Under the pieces are notes generated by a model that saw nothing but the letters and a program-made list of their open reading frames with translations, did not search any database and was not told where the DNA came from. From Prochlorococcus sp. AG-442-M23 (GTDB taxonomy: Bacteria; Cyanobacteriota; Cyanobacteriia; PCC-6307; Cyanobiaceae), in NCBI GenBank assembly GCA_003209655.1, contig QCPW01000002.1, positions 155,904-219,903 on the forward strand: a stretch of DNA of 64,000 bases, read 5' to 3'. The position numbers and the translations under genes were made by a program. Shown in pieces: positions 54,169 through 63,563 of this stretch (the first letter of the stretch is position 1; every line of letters starts with the position of its first letter).

Positions 54169-54471
54169 TTGCACGAGCTATCATTTGGAACTTGGTTAAT
54201 ACATATCTCTTCAGTCATTGAATGGATATTTGCTATATTCGTCGTATATAAAATTTCTACCTATAAAAAATATAATTTATTTTTTTGGTTAAGTTTAGCT
54301 ATGGTCCCAAATTTAATAGGAGCTATGTGCGCTATTACTTGGCATATTTATGATAATCAAGATGCATTATATGGATTAGTAACACTTCAAGGGATATTTA
54401 CATTTATTGGAAATTCAACATTAGCTCTAGCATCATTTAATATTTTTATAAAAAAAGAGACTTATGAATGA
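54169..54471 (+). CDS. Ycf49-like (DUF2499) membrane protein
   Basis: A 100-residue protein with three membrane segments (SFGTWLIHISSVIEWIFAIFVVY, LFFWLSLAMVPNLIGAMCAITWHIYDN, LQGIFTFIGNSTLALASFNIF). The pattern of GTWLIHISSVIEW, P.L.GAMCAITWH and LVTLQG..TF.GN.TL is that of DUF2499/Ycf49 of cyanobacteria and plastids. The start is TTG, 3 bases after the peroxiredoxin stop. It overlaps the next gene by 8 bases. Function unknown. Confidence 0.8.
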   Translation: MHELSFGTWLIHISSVIEWIFAIFVVYKISTYKKYNLFFWLSLAMVPNLIGAMCAITWHIYDNQDALYGLVTLQGIFTFIGNSTLALASFNIFIKKETYE

Positions 54472-54799
54472 TTTGTTTATAAAATTTATAGAAAAATTAG
54501 GTTTAATTGACAATACAGCTCTGTTCGCAGTATCTATATTCCCATATTCAATTTTTTTGTTTTACTTATATAAAATTAATTCTGTGAATAAACTTGTAAA
54601 AACAGGTTTTTCCTTAACAGTTTTATTTGTGTTTATAACTATAGTAATTTCTATCATCACGTTAAATTATTACGACAAAACGCTTGTTGAAGTTGATTTT
54701 CTTCATGGTACGGCAGAATTCTTTTTAACATTGAGCGACTTTGTTATATTGTTTGGATTTACAAGGATGTTAAATAAATTAGAAGTAAACAACTCTTAA
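54464..54799 (+). CDS. DUF3593-like membrane protein
   Basis: A 111-residue protein with three hydrophobic segments (FAVSIFPYSIFLFYLYK, LTVLFVFITIVISIITL, FFLTLSDFVILFGFTR) and the motif LVEVDFLHGTAEFFLTLSD characteristic of the DUF3593 family, which in cyanobacteria is the neighbour of Ycf49. Their 8-base overlap suggests the two products form one membrane complex. Function unknown. Confidence 0.78.
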   Translation: MNDLFIKFIEKLGLIDNTALFAVSIFPYSIFLFYLYKINSVNKLVKTGFSLTVLFVFITIVISIITLNYYDKTLVEVDFLHGTAEFFLTLSDFVILFGFTRMLNKLEVNNS

Positions 54800-54865
54800 G
54801 ACCTTTAACAATTTTGTGTTTTTTAGGTAAAAGTATTAGACAATATATAAAAATAACGAATTTTT

Positions 54866-55129
54866 ATGTTTACTACATTATTTGCAGCTGCTTCTGCTCC
54901 AGCAACATTCGAATGGTCACCAAAGTGTGCCGTTGTTATGATTGCATGTAATGTTTTTGCTTATGCAATTGCTAGAGCAACTATAAGAAAACCAAATGAA
55001 GGTTTTGAAATACCAAATTCAAAATTCTATGGTGGTTTAAGTCATGCTTCTGTTGTAGGAGCAAATTGCTTGGGACATATTTTTGGTATAGGTGCGATAC
55101 TTGGATTAGCATCTAGAGGTGTTTTATAG
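54866..55129 (+). CDS. psaK: Photosystem I subunit PsaK
   Basis: An 87-residue peripheral subunit of photosystem I. Two membrane helices flank a short cytoplasmic loop (residues about 18-36 and 60-84), with the recognisable FEWSPKCAVVMIACNVFAYAIAR and SHASVVGANCLGHIFGIGAILGL. PsaK binds chlorophyll at the edge of the reaction centre and takes part in antenna attachment (family knowledge). ATG start; convergent with dxs. Confidence 0.97.
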   Translation: MFTTLFAAASAPATFEWSPKCAVVMIACNVFAYAIARATIRKPNEGFEIPNSKFYGGLSHASVVGANCLGHIFGIGAILGLASRGVL

Positions 55130-55143
55130 AATTTTTTATTTAT

Positions 55144-57033
55144 TTAATTTTTTAAATTAAATTTCTTAATAATTTTATCTGTCATTTGATCAGGTTGAAG
55201 ACCTAATTTCTCTTTACTCTGATCAGGTGATGCATGATCAACAAGAACATCAGGAATACCAATTCTATAAACTGGTATATTAATTTCATTGTCGTTTAGC
55301 ATTTCAACAATAGCCGAACCAAATCCCCCGATTAAAGTTCCCTCCTCCATCGTCACAACTCTTTTGATTTTACTAACTAGAGGAATTAATAAGTCTTTAT
55401 CGAGGGGTCTAACAAATCTTGCATTTACAACACATACACTTAAACCTTTTTCCTTTAGCATTCCTGCAGTTAATGTAGCTGAAGCAACCATAGATCCATA
55501 AGCAATTATTAAAATATCATCTCCTTCCTCCAATATTTCACCCTTACCAATCTCTAAAGGTTCCCAACCTTCATCCATTACAGCCACACCTAATCCTGAG
55601 CCTCTAGGTATACGAAGCGCAGTAGGTCCTTGATAGTTGATAGAGGTAATTAACATTCTTTGTAGTTCAGATTCGTCTTTAGGAGCCATAAGAACAAAAT
55701 TAGGAATTGCTCTCATATAGCTAATATCATATTGTCCCTGATGTGTTGGTCCATCTGCTCCAACAATTCCTGCTCTATCTAAGACAAAAGATACAGGCAG
55801 TTTCTGAATTCCAACATCGTGAATTAGTTGATCAAAAGCACGTTGCAAAAATGTACTATAAATAGCAACTACAGGTTTAAGTCCATCACAGGACATCCCT
55901 GCTGCTAAAGTTACTGCATGTTGTTCAGCTATACCAACATCAATATATTGTTCAGGAATACTCTTTTGCAATAAATCTAGTCCAGTTCCAGTAGCCATTG
56001 CTGCTGTAATTCCGATAACCTTGCTATCCTGTTCACAAATTTTTAAAAGTGTTTGGCCAAATATCTTACTATAACTAATTGGCTTCGGTTTATTCGATGG
56101 GATTGATTTACCAGTAGAAATATTAAATGCTGACTGGGCGTGGTAACCTACTTGATCTGCTTCTGCGTATGGATAACCCTTGCCTTTTGTTGTAACAACA
56201 TGCACAAGCACGGGTTTTTTTAGTTTATGAGCTGCATTAAAAGTATTGATAAGATTAGAAATATCATGTCCATCAATTGGGCCCATATATTTAAAACCAA
56301 GCTCTTCAAAAACAGCACCAACCTTTGGTACTGCTAATCGTCTAACACTTCCTTTAATATTGTTTAATTCTTCTGGTAAATCTTTACCTATAATTGGGAT
56401 ATTTTTGACACTTTCTTGAACACTGTCTGACAAAAACTGCAATGGAGGACTAAGTCTTACTCTATTTAAATAAGTTGAAAGGGCTCCAACAGGAGGTGAT
56501 ATGGACATATCATTATCATTAAGGACAACAACCAGAGGAGTATTCGGCATATGACCTGCATGATTTATAGCTTCTAGAGCCATTCCACCTGTTAATGCTC
56601 CATCGCCTATAACTGCAACACATTTATGTTTTTCGCCTTTTCTATCTCTTGCTATTGCCATTCCTAGGGCTGCTGATATTGATGTACTAGCATGTCCAGC
56701 ACCAAAATGATCAAATTCACTTTCACTTCTTTTAAGGTAACCAGCAACACCTTTTTGTTGTCGAAGTGAATCAAAGTTTTTAAAGCGACCTGTAATTAAC
56801 TTATGTGGATAGGCTTGATGGCCTACATCCCAAACAACCTTATCGAAATCAAGATCAAGTGTTTGATATAAAGCAAGAGTTAGTTCAACTACTCCTAATC
56901 CAGGGCCAAGGTGACCTCCACTAGTGGAAACAACCTGCAAATGTCTTTCTCTAATTTGACAAGCAATTTCTTCTAATTGTGATACCGTTAAGCCATGCAG
57001 CTGGTTAGGGTGACTTAACTCGCTTAAAAGCAT
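55144..57033 (-). CDS. dxs: 1-Deoxy-D-xylulose-5-phosphate synthase
   Basis: A 629-residue thiamine-diphosphate enzyme at the start of the MEP isoprenoid pathway (pyruvate plus glyceraldehyde-3-phosphate). Motifs: [19 protein letters not shown], the ThDP/Mg motif [18 protein letters not shown]...NDNDMS, and the transketolase-like [16 protein letters not shown] use the ATG at 57033 because the family begins [12 protein letters not shown]; the track adds 15 residues. It provides precursors for carotenoids and the chlorophyll tail. Confidence 0.96.
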   Translation of the reverse strand: MLLSELSHPNQLHGLTVSQLEEIACQIRERHLQVVSTSGGHLGPGLGVVELTLALYQTLDLDFDKVVWDVGHQAYPHKLITGRFKNFDSLRQQKGVAGYLKRSESEFDHFGAGHASTSISAALGMAIARDRKGEKHKCVAVIGDGALTGGMALEAINHAGHMPNTPLVVVLNDNDMSISPPVGALSTYLNRVRLSPPLQFLSDSVQESVKNIPIIGKDLPEELNNIKGSVRRLAVPKVGAVFEELGFKYMGPIDGHDISNLINTFNAAHKLKKPVLVHVVTTKGKGYPYAEADQVGYHAQSAFNISTGKSIPSNKPKPISYSKIFGQTLLKICEQDSKVIGITAAMATGTGLDLLQKSIPEQYIDVGIAEQHAVTLAAGMSCDGLKPVVAIYSTFLQRAFDQLIHDVGIQKLPVSFVLDRAGIVGADGPTHQGQYDISYMRAIPNFVLMAPKDESELQRMLITSINYQGPTALRIPRGSGLGVAVMDEGWEPLEIGKGEILEEGDDILIIAYGSMVASATLTAGMLKEKGLSVCVVNARFVRPLDKDLLIPLVSKIKRVVTMEEGTLIGGFGSAIVEMLNDNEINIPVYRIGIPDVLVDHASPDQSKEKLGLQPDQMTDKIIKKFNLKN

Positions 57034-57151
57034 TATATTAAAATGTTTACTTATATAATCTAAAACGTGAAGGTGCAAAATGAGTCATTTTAAAGAAATA
57101 GATTATGTAATGTTTTATTAGATTAATATTTAATGATAAATATATATATAT

Positions 57152-58693
57152 ATGGAAGACTATTTTAAAAAAATACTTCAGGCTCAAGTCTATGAAGTAG
57201 CAAAAAAAACACCTTTAGAAAAAGCAAGTAATTTAAGTAAAACACTTAATAATAATATCTACTTAAAAAGAGAAGATCTGCAAGATGTTTTTTCTTTTAA
57301 AATTAGAGGTGCATTTAATAAAATGCGAAAATTATCAAAAGAAAAACTTGCAAATGGAGTTATAACATCAAGTGCTGGTAATCATGCGCAAGGTGTCGCC
57401 TTAAGCGCATTGAGATTAAATTGTAGTGCAACTATATTGATGCCAAAAACTACACCTTTAGTTAAAGTAAATGCTGTTAAAAATCTAAAAGCAAAGGTTA
57501 TATTGTTTGGCGATAATTACGATGAAACATATAAAGAAGCATTACGTATAAGTAAAGAAAATAATTTATGTTTTATCCATCCATTTGATGATGCTGAAGT
57601 AATAGCTGGGCAAGGTACTATAGCTATTGAACTTGAAGAACAACTATCAGATCCTCCAGATTCAATATACATTGCTGTTGGAGGAGGAGGTTTAATATCT
57701 GGTATTTCCGTTTATATTAAAAAAATTTGGCCTTCAGTAAAAATTATTGGTGTAGAGCCTGAAGATGCTGATGCTATGACAAAATCTTTAAAAAATTTAA
57801 AAATAATAGAATTATCCTCAGTTGGTCAATTTGCAGATGGTGTTGCAGTGAAAAAAGTGGGAGAAAAAACATTTGAAATCTGTAAGAAATATATAGATAA
57901 AATGATCACTGTAAATACTGATGAAATATGTGCTGCGATAAAGGATGTTTTCGAGGATACCAGATCTATTTTAGAACCAGCGGGAGCTTTATCTGTTGCA
58001 GGGATGAAAAAAGATATATTTGAATCAAATTATACTAATAAAAAAATGATTGCTATTGCATGTGGCGCAAATATGAATTTTGAGAGGCTGAGATTTGTTG
58101 CAGAACGAGCTGAACTCGGTGAATACAAAGAGTCAATGTTAGCCGTTGAAATTCCAGAAAAAGCTGGCAGTTTGATAGATTTCTGTAATTTGTTAAATAA
58201 TAGAAATCTAACCGAATTTAGTTATAGAATGTCAAATTCCAAAAATGCACAAATATTTGTTGGAATTGAAGTTAACGGTCTAAAAGATAAAGAGAAACTA
58301 ATTAATCAATTTAAAAACTCTAATTATCCTTTTATAGATATAAGTAATGATGAATTATCAAAAAATCATCTAAGACATATGGTTGGTGGTAGGTTACCTC
58401 AACAATTTACTGAATTAAAATATTCAAACTACGTAGAATTGCTTTATAGATTTGAATTTCCAGAGAGACCGGGAGCTCTAATAAATTTTTTAAAAAACAT
58501 GAAATCAAATTGGACAATTAGCATCTTTCATTACAGAAATCATGGTGCTGACGTAGGGAAAATTGTTATTGGAGTATTAATAGACGATTCTGAGATTGGA
58601 GACTGGAAAAATTTTATTGAATTATTAGGATATAAATATTGGGATGAGTCTAAAAATCAAACATATAAATTATTCCTTGGTGCATCAGATTAA
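57152..58693 (+). CDS. ilvA: Biosynthetic threonine ammonia-lyase
   Basis: A 513-residue PLP enzyme that makes 2-oxobutanoate from threonine for isoleucine. The PLP lysine is Lys50 in VFSFKIRGAFNKM; SSAGNHAQGVALSA and the glycine-rich VGGGGLISG bind cofactor. Two C-terminal regulatory ACT-like domains (about 335-420 and 425-513, each with an EIPEKAGSL or EFPERPGAL start) indicate feedback inhibition by isoleucine. ATG start after a TATATATATA tract. Confidence 0.96.
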   Translation: MEDYFKKILQAQVYEVAKKTPLEKASNLSKTLNNNIYLKREDLQDVFSFKIRGAFNKMRKLSKEKLANGVITSSAGNHAQGVALSALRLNCSATILMPKTTPLVKVNAVKNLKAKVILFGDNYDETYKEALRISKENNLCFIHPFDDAEVIAGQGTIAIELEEQLSDPPDSIYIAVGGGGLISGISVYIKKIWPSVKIIGVEPEDADAMTKSLKNLKIIELSSVGQFADGVAVKKVGEKTFEICKKYIDKMITVNTDEICAAIKDVFEDTRSILEPAGALSVAGMKKDIFESNYTNKKMIAIACGANMNFERLRFVAERAELGEYKESMLAVEIPEKAGSLIDFCNLLNNRNLTEFSYRMSNSKNAQIFVGIEVNGLKDKEKLINQFKNSNYPFIDISNDELSKNHLRHMVGGRLPQQFTELKYSNYVELLYRFEFPERPGALINFLKNMKSNWTISIFHYRNHGADVGKIVIGVLIDDSEIGDWKNFIELLGYKYWDESKNQTYKLFLGASD

Positions 58694-58732
58694 ATATTAA
58701 GGTAAATTAGGAAAGAGTTTAGGTCATAAAAA

Positions 58733-59260
58733 ATTATTCATTCTGATCTTGTCACTAAAAAATCACCAAATATAGAACTAGTTACAAAGGTTGAAGCTGT
58801 TTTATATCTAAAAGGTAAACCTATCTCCAAAAAAAATCTTTCAGAAATTACTAATTCGGATATTAATTCTATTATTAAGGCCATAGAGCAATTAAAGCAA
58901 AAATATTCAAATTCAAATTCTGCAATAGAAATAAATGAGACAAATAATTCATATAGTCTTGAATTGAAATCTACATTAAATGAATTTGTAGAGGATTTAT
59001 TACCATCTGAATTAAGGACATCAGAATTAAGGACACTTGCAACAATTGCAATTAAAAAAAAGGTCTTGCAATCCGATCTAATAGTTTTAAGAGGCTCTGG
59101 TGCTTATGACCATATAAGAGAATTAATAAATAAAAAATTTATTATTAAACGAAAGCAAAAAGATGGAAGATCCTATTGGCTTTCATTATCTGAAAAATTT
59201 TTTCAGACTTTTGCTGTAAGCAATGAATTTCTTTCTCAAATAGGCGGCAATAAAAAGTAA
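58733..59260 (+). CDS. scpB: Segregation and condensation protein ScpB, apparently with non-standard start
   Basis: A winged-helix SMC-complex subunit. The frame is open from the stop at 58727 and clearly codes for ScpB from about 58781 (VTKVEAVLYLKGKPISKKNLSEI), through LRTLATIAIKKKVLQSDLIVLRGSGAYDHI, to GRSYWLSLSEKFFQTF. The ORF track reports only the part after a TTG at 58964. No ATG, GTG or TTG exists in frame before the conserved domain; the best candidate is ATT at 58733, 8 bases after AGGT, giving 175 residues. Otherwise ATA at 58772 is used or the frame is broken upstream by an indel. Confidence 0.82.
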   Translation: MIHSDLVTKKSPNIELVTKVEAVLYLKGKPISKKNLSEITNSDINSIIKAIEQLKQKYSNSNSAIEINETNNSYSLELKSTLNEFVEDLLPSELRTSELRTLATIAIKKKVLQSDLIVLRGSGAYDHIRELINKKFIIKRKQKDGRSYWLSLSEKFFQTFAVSNEFLSQIGGNKK

Positions 59261-59291
59261 ATGTTAGAATAAAAAAAACAATCTGAAAATA

Positions 59292-59570
59292 ATGTTATCT
59301 GAAATTTTTGCTGTTTTAGGTCAAACTTTATCTATTTATTCTTTTATTTTAATAATTAGAATATTGCTAACATGGTTTCCAGGAATAGATTGGAGTAATG
59401 GAATATTATCAGCATTAACATCAATTACAGATCCTTATTTGAATATATTTAGAGGAATTATTCCTCCGATTGGAGGATTTGATATTTCTTCTTTATTAGC
59501 TTTTCTATTACTTAATGTCATACAAAACCTTATTACAAATCTACAATATGCCAGTTTAGGTTATGGTTAG
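59292..59570 (+). CDS. YggT/Ycf19-family membrane protein
   Basis: A 92-residue protein with two membrane helices and the family motif SFILIIRILLTWFPGIDW...ITDPYLNIFRGIIPPIGGFDISSLLAFLLL. YggT-family proteins of cyanobacteria and plastids are implicated in thylakoid/nucleoid membrane organisation and c-type haem assembly (CCB3 belongs here). It follows scpB by 31 bases on the same strand and converges on the MazG-like gene with 3 bases between. Confidence 0.87.
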   Translation: MLSEIFAVLGQTLSIYSFILIIRILLTWFPGIDWSNGILSALTSITDPYLNIFRGIIPPIGGFDISSLLAFLLLNVIQNLITNLQYASLGYG

Positions 59571-59573
59571 AAA

Positions 59574-59903
59574 TTAACGATCATCACCGGAACCAGAAAT
59601 ATTACCCATATCAGCTCTTTTTCTCAGTTTTTCTAAATTTTGTAAAGCAACTTCATCCAAGCTAAAATTAAATTCAGTGCAAAGATTAGATAGGTACCAT
59701 AAAACATCTCCTAATTCCTTTTTAATTGCCATTTTAGATTCCTCATCAAATATTCCTTTTTTATCTCTAATTACTTTCTTAACTTTTTCTGCGACTTCAC
59801 CAGCTTCTCCAACTAATCCTAATGTTGGATATATATTGTTTGAACCTAAATCTGGATATTGGGCTGTTAATCTAGCTTTTTTCTGATAAGTTTTAAAATC
59901 CAT
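59574..59903 (-). CDS. MazG-like nucleotide pyrophosphohydrolase
   Basis: A 109-residue all-alpha NTP pyrophosphatase. Metal-binding acidic motifs are visible as LGLVGEAGEVAEKVKK and KKELGDVLWYLSNL. Such enzymes hydrolyse (d)NTPs, often damaged or surplus ones. The protein is a single MazG domain; similar small MazG proteins occur in cyanophages, but nothing else here suggests phage origin. Divergent from pyk. Confidence 0.9.
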   Translation of the reverse strand: MDFKTYQKKARLTAQYPDLGSNNIYPTLGLVGEAGEVAEKVKKVIRDKKGIFDEESKMAIKKELGDVLWYLSNLCTEFNFSLDEVALQNLEKLRKRADMGNISGSGDDR

Positions 59904-59964
59904 AGATTAAATATCTAACTTTATGTATGTTAAATTTACTTATATCTAGCAATATTATCTATAT

Positions 59965-61755
59965 ATGTCGAATATTGATTTGAAAAGGAGAACAAAAATT
60001 GTTGCGACAATAGGACCAGCTACTCAGTCTGAAGAAGTAATTGCTGATCTTATAAAGGCTGGGGTAACAACATTCCGATTAAATTTTTCCCATGGCGATC
60101 ATAAAGATCATGAAGAAAGGATTAAAACTATAAGAAAAGTATCAAAAAAGCTTGATCTAGACGTTGGAATACTACAAGATCTTCAAGGACCTAAGATCCG
60201 CTTAGGAAGATTTAAAGAAGGTCCAGTAAGAGTAAAAAAAGGAGATAAATTCTCATTAACATCCAATGAAGTTGAATGTACAAAAAGTATCGCTAAGGTA
60301 ACATACAACAAACTTGCTCAGGAAGTTACTGAAGGGAAAAGGATTTTATTAGACGACGGTAAGATCGAAATGATTGTAGAGAAAGTTGACAAACCTAATA
60401 ATTTATTAGAGTGCAAGGTGACAGTAGGTGGGGTTCTTTCCAACAACAAAGGTGTAAATTTTCCAGATGTTCAATTATCAGTTAAAGCTTTAACTGATAA
60501 AGATATAGAAGATCTAAATTTTGGTTTAACCGCTGGAGTCGATTGGATAGCTCTTAGTTTTGTAAGAAATCCATCAGACATTAATGAAATAAAAAATCTA
60601 ATCAATAAGAATGGTCAATCAATACCAGTTGTAGCAAAAATTGAAAAATTTGAAGCGATAGATCAAATAGATTCAATATTACCTTTATGTGATGGAGTAA
60701 TGGTTGCAAGAGGAGATTTAGGAGTTGAAATGCCTGCAGAAGAAGTTCCTCTTTTACAAAAAGATTTAATAAGAAAAGCAAATACATTAGGAATACCAAT
60801 TATTACAGCGACACAAATGCTCGACTCAATGGCATCAAACCCGAGACCAACCCGTGCAGAAGTAAGTGATGTCGCCAATGCAATTCTTGATGGTACTGAT
60901 GCTGTTATGCTTTCAAATGAAACAGCAGTTGGAGACTATCCAGTTGAGGCTGTCGAAACTATGGCTACAATTGCCAGAAGGATTGAACGTGATTATCCAC
61001 TTAAAGCAATCGAAAGTCATCTTCCTAGCACTATCCCAAATGCAATAAGTGCAGCAGTCAGCAATATAGCTAGACAACTTGACGCAGGCGCAATAATTCC
61101 TTTGACTAAATCAGGTTCTACAGCACGTAATGTAAGTAAATTTAGACCGCCTACTCCTATCCTCGCAACCACTACCGAAAGGAGTGTGGCAAGAAGATTA
61201 CAATTAGTATGGGGAGTAACTCCTTTATTAGTAAAGAATGACGATAGAACTGCAAGAACATTCAGTATCGCAATGCAATTAGCACAGGAAATGGGGATTC
61301 TTAATCAAGGAGACTTGGTAGTACAGACTGCTGGCACAGTGACAGGGATAAGTGGATCTACGGACCTAATAAAAGTTGGTTTAGTAAGAAAAGTTGTAAC
61401 ACGAGGAATTTCAATAGGAGAGATTGGTATCACTGGTAAAGCAAGAAATATAAAGACTAATCTTGATTTATCGCTTATATCTCCAGGTGAAATTTTATTT
61501 GTACCAAAAAATTTTTTAGTAGACCTACCTTTTTCGAAGGCTATTAGTGGAATAGTTACTGATGAATCTGTTGATGAATGCTATAAAATTTTCAAAAAAA
61601 ATAATATCAAAATATCTACAATTTGTAATTTGAGTAGTGTCGAGAATCATGTTTTAAATGGAGATTTAATAACACTACAACTAAACGAGGGAGTAATTTA
61701 TATGGGACAGATTGATGAAGATGAAGATGTTCTAGATAAATATAAATATGTCTAG
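59965..61755 (+). CDS. pyk: Pyruvate kinase
   Basis: A 596-residue enzyme making pyruvate and ATP from phosphoenolpyruvate. Motifs are TKIVATIGPATQS, RLNFSHGDH, DLQGPKIRLG, the active-site lysine signature VVAKIEKFEAI, GVMVARGDLGVEMP and ITATQMLDSM. Beyond the normal 470-480 residues it has an additional domain of about 110 residues (GEIGITGKARNI...EGVIYMGQID), common in cyanobacterial pyruvate kinases. It overlaps the following permease gene by 8 bases. Confidence 0.95.
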   Translation: MSNIDLKRRTKIVATIGPATQSEEVIADLIKAGVTTFRLNFSHGDHKDHEERIKTIRKVSKKLDLDVGILQDLQGPKIRLGRFKEGPVRVKKGDKFSLTSNEVECTKSIAKVTYNKLAQEVTEGKRILLDDGKIEMIVEKVDKPNNLLECKVTVGGVLSNNKGVNFPDVQLSVKALTDKDIEDLNFGLTAGVDWIALSFVRNPSDINEIKNLINKNGQSIPVVAKIEKFEAIDQIDSILPLCDGVMVARGDLGVEMPAEEVPLLQKDLIRKANTLGIPIITATQMLDSMASNPRPTRAEVSDVANAILDGTDAVMLSNETAVGDYPVEAVETMATIARRIERDYPLKAIESHLPSTIPNAISAAVSNIARQLDAGAIIPLTKSGSTARNVSKFRPPTPILATTTERSVARRLQLVWGVTPLLVKNDDRTARTFSIAMQLAQEMGILNQGDLVVQTAGTVTGISGSTDLIKVGLVRKVVTRGISIGEIGITGKARNIKTNLDLSLISPGEILFVPKNFLVDLPFSKAISGIVTDESVDECYKIFKKNNIKISTICNLSSVENHVLNGDLITLQLNEGVIYMGQIDEDEDVLDKYKYV

Positions 61756-62977
61756 GAATATATCTCTTCAAGAAGCCTTTAAAATGGCAGCTAAGACATT
61801 AGTTTCCAATAAGTTAAGAAGTTCTCTTACTATGCTAGGCATAATTATAGGAAATGCTTCAGTAATAACACTTGTTGGACTTGGCAGAGGAGCTCAAACA
61901 TTAGCAAAAAATCAATTAAGTAATTTAGGGGCTAATGTATTATTTATTGTCCCAGGTAATAATGACACCAGAAGAAGAGGTATAACATTTCCCAAAAACC
62001 TAGTTTTAGAAGATTCAATTGCAATTAATAATCAAGTGCCAAGTGTAAAAAAAGTTGCTCCACAAATCTCTGCGAATGAAATTGTTCAGTCAAATTCAAA
62101 AAGTTTAAATATTTCAATTGCTGGTATTACACCAGAATTTTTAGACGTACGTAGTTTTGAAGTCGATGAAGGAAGATTTATTTCTAAAAGTGATGTTAAT
62201 TCAGCAAGAAGTTTTGTAGTTATTGGGCCCGATCTTAAAGAAGAGTTTTTTAAGAATAAAAAAGTAATTGGAGAAAAAATAAGAATAAAAGATCATACCT
62301 ATGAAGTAATTGGTATTCTTAAACCTAAGGGAGCCGTTTTTGGAAGTAATCAAGATAAAAATGCTTACATACCACTTACTACAATGGTCAATAGGATAAC
62401 TGGGAAAGATCCAACTTATGGAATTAGTTTAAGTTTTATTAGTGTAGAAGCTATTAATAAAAATAAAACTAATGCTGCCAAGTTCCAAATAACAAATCTT
62501 TTACGTCAAAGACATAACATAATAAGAGACGATGATTTTGCGGTAAGATCGCAAGAAGATGCTTTAAATATAGTAACTAATATCACAAGTGGACTTACAT
62601 TTCTATTGGCTGGTATAGGAGCAGTATCACTTGTTGTTGGTGGTATAGGAATAATGAATATTATGCTTGTTTCTGTTAGTGAGAGGACGGAGGAAATTGG
62701 TTTAAGGAAAGCCATAGGCGCGAAACAATCAGATATTCTTGTACAATTCTTATTCGAAGCATTAATTTTATCTAGTATTGGTGGCTTGGTTGGAACAACC
62801 ACAGGCTTAACAGGTGTATTTCTTTTAGGAATAGTAACTCCTCTACCAGCATCTGTGGGATTAACAACTACAATTTCTACAATGATTATTTCAGGTTCAA
62901 TAGGATTAATCTTTGGAGTATTACCCGCGAAGAGAGCCTCACAATTAGATCCCATTGTTGCTCTAAGAAGTTTGTAA
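61748..62977 (+). CDS. MacB/FtsX-type ABC transporter permease
   Basis: A 409-residue permease: N-terminal membrane helix (KTLVSNKLRSSLTMLGIIIGNASVI), a large extracytoplasmic MacB-PCD domain (residues about 45-270) and a C-terminal FtsX domain with three helices, including the signature VSVSERTEEIGLRKAIGAK and the ending LPAKRASQLDPIVALRSL. The partner ATPase is not next to it, so it must come from elsewhere. Its 8-base overlap with pyk implies cotranscription despite no obvious functional link. Substrate unknown. Confidence 0.9.
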   Translation: MSRNISLQEAFKMAAKTLVSNKLRSSLTMLGIIIGNASVITLVGLGRGAQTLAKNQLSNLGANVLFIVPGNNDTRRRGITFPKNLVLEDSIAINNQVPSVKKVAPQISANEIVQSNSKSLNISIAGITPEFLDVRSFEVDEGRFISKSDVNSARSFVVIGPDLKEEFFKNKKVIGEKIRIKDHTYEVIGILKPKGAVFGSNQDKNAYIPLTTMVNRITGKDPTYGISLSFISVEAINKNKTNAAKFQITNLLRQRHNIIRDDDFAVRSQEDALNIVTNITSGLTFLLAGIGAVSLVVGGIGIMNIMLVSVSERTEEIGLRKAIGAKQSDILVQFLFEALILSSIGGLVGTTTGLTGVFLLGIVTPLPASVGLTTTISTMIISGSIGLIFGVLPAKRASQLDPIVALRSL

Positions 62978-62991
62978 ATCTTTATAGGTTT

Positions 62992-63558
62992 ATGATCAAA
63001 TATTTTAAGGTTATTGAGATAATTATAAGTGTTCAATTAATAATAATCTCTACATTTATCCCTGTTTATCTATCAATACCTTTTACATCTAAAGTTTTAC
63101 GTCCAATTGAATTACCAATTACTTGGCAAGTGCCAATTATAATCATATTAACCTTAATTTTTAGAAGAGATATAGTAATAAAAGCATTTAGTATTTATCT
63201 AATAATAGGTTTATTTTTTATTCCAGTATTTCATCAGGGAGGTTCATTAGGATATTTATTAACTCCAAACTTTGGATACCTGTTGGGAATGTATCCATTA
63301 ATCACTATTATTGATAATTTAAATAGAAATAAAAAGATTAATTACATTAATTTTTTAAAAAATGGAGTATTAGGAATAATTAGTATGCACTTGATTGGGA
63401 TGATTTATGTCTTTATTCAAACGGCTTATTATAAACAATCTGATCTTTTTTTCTATAGTATTGCAAAATATTCATTTGGAAATTTTGGATTTCATTTGTT
63501 AATGCTTACACCAATTACATTATTGATTAAACTAAAAAAAATGAATAATATGCGCTAA
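62992..63558 (+). CDS. bioY: BioY-family biotin transporter
   Basis: A 188-residue membrane protein with about five or six helices. GGSLGYLLTPNFGYLLGMYP corresponds to the glycine-rich substrate-binding signature of BioY, the substrate-capture subunit of biotin ECF transporters. It can work alone in some bacteria; no ECF ATPase is adjacent. It follows the MacB permease by 14 bases and precedes lspA by 5. Confidence 0.8.
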   Translation: MIKYFKVIEIIISVQLIIISTFIPVYLSIPFTSKVLRPIELPITWQVPIIIILTLIFRRDIVIKAFSIYLIIGLFFIPVFHQGGSLGYLLTPNFGYLLGMYPLITIIDNLNRNKKINYINFLKNGVLGIISMHLIGMIYVFIQTAYYKQSDLFFYSIAKYSFGNFGFHLLMLTPITLLIKLKKMNNMR

Positions 63559-63563
63559 AAGAA

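Noticed and set aside
59020-59050. Tandem 15-bp duplication in scpB (GAATTAAGGACATC twice)
   Set aside because: The encoded ELRTSELRTLATIA fits the normal ScpB sequence in this region, so it is not an aberrant repeat.
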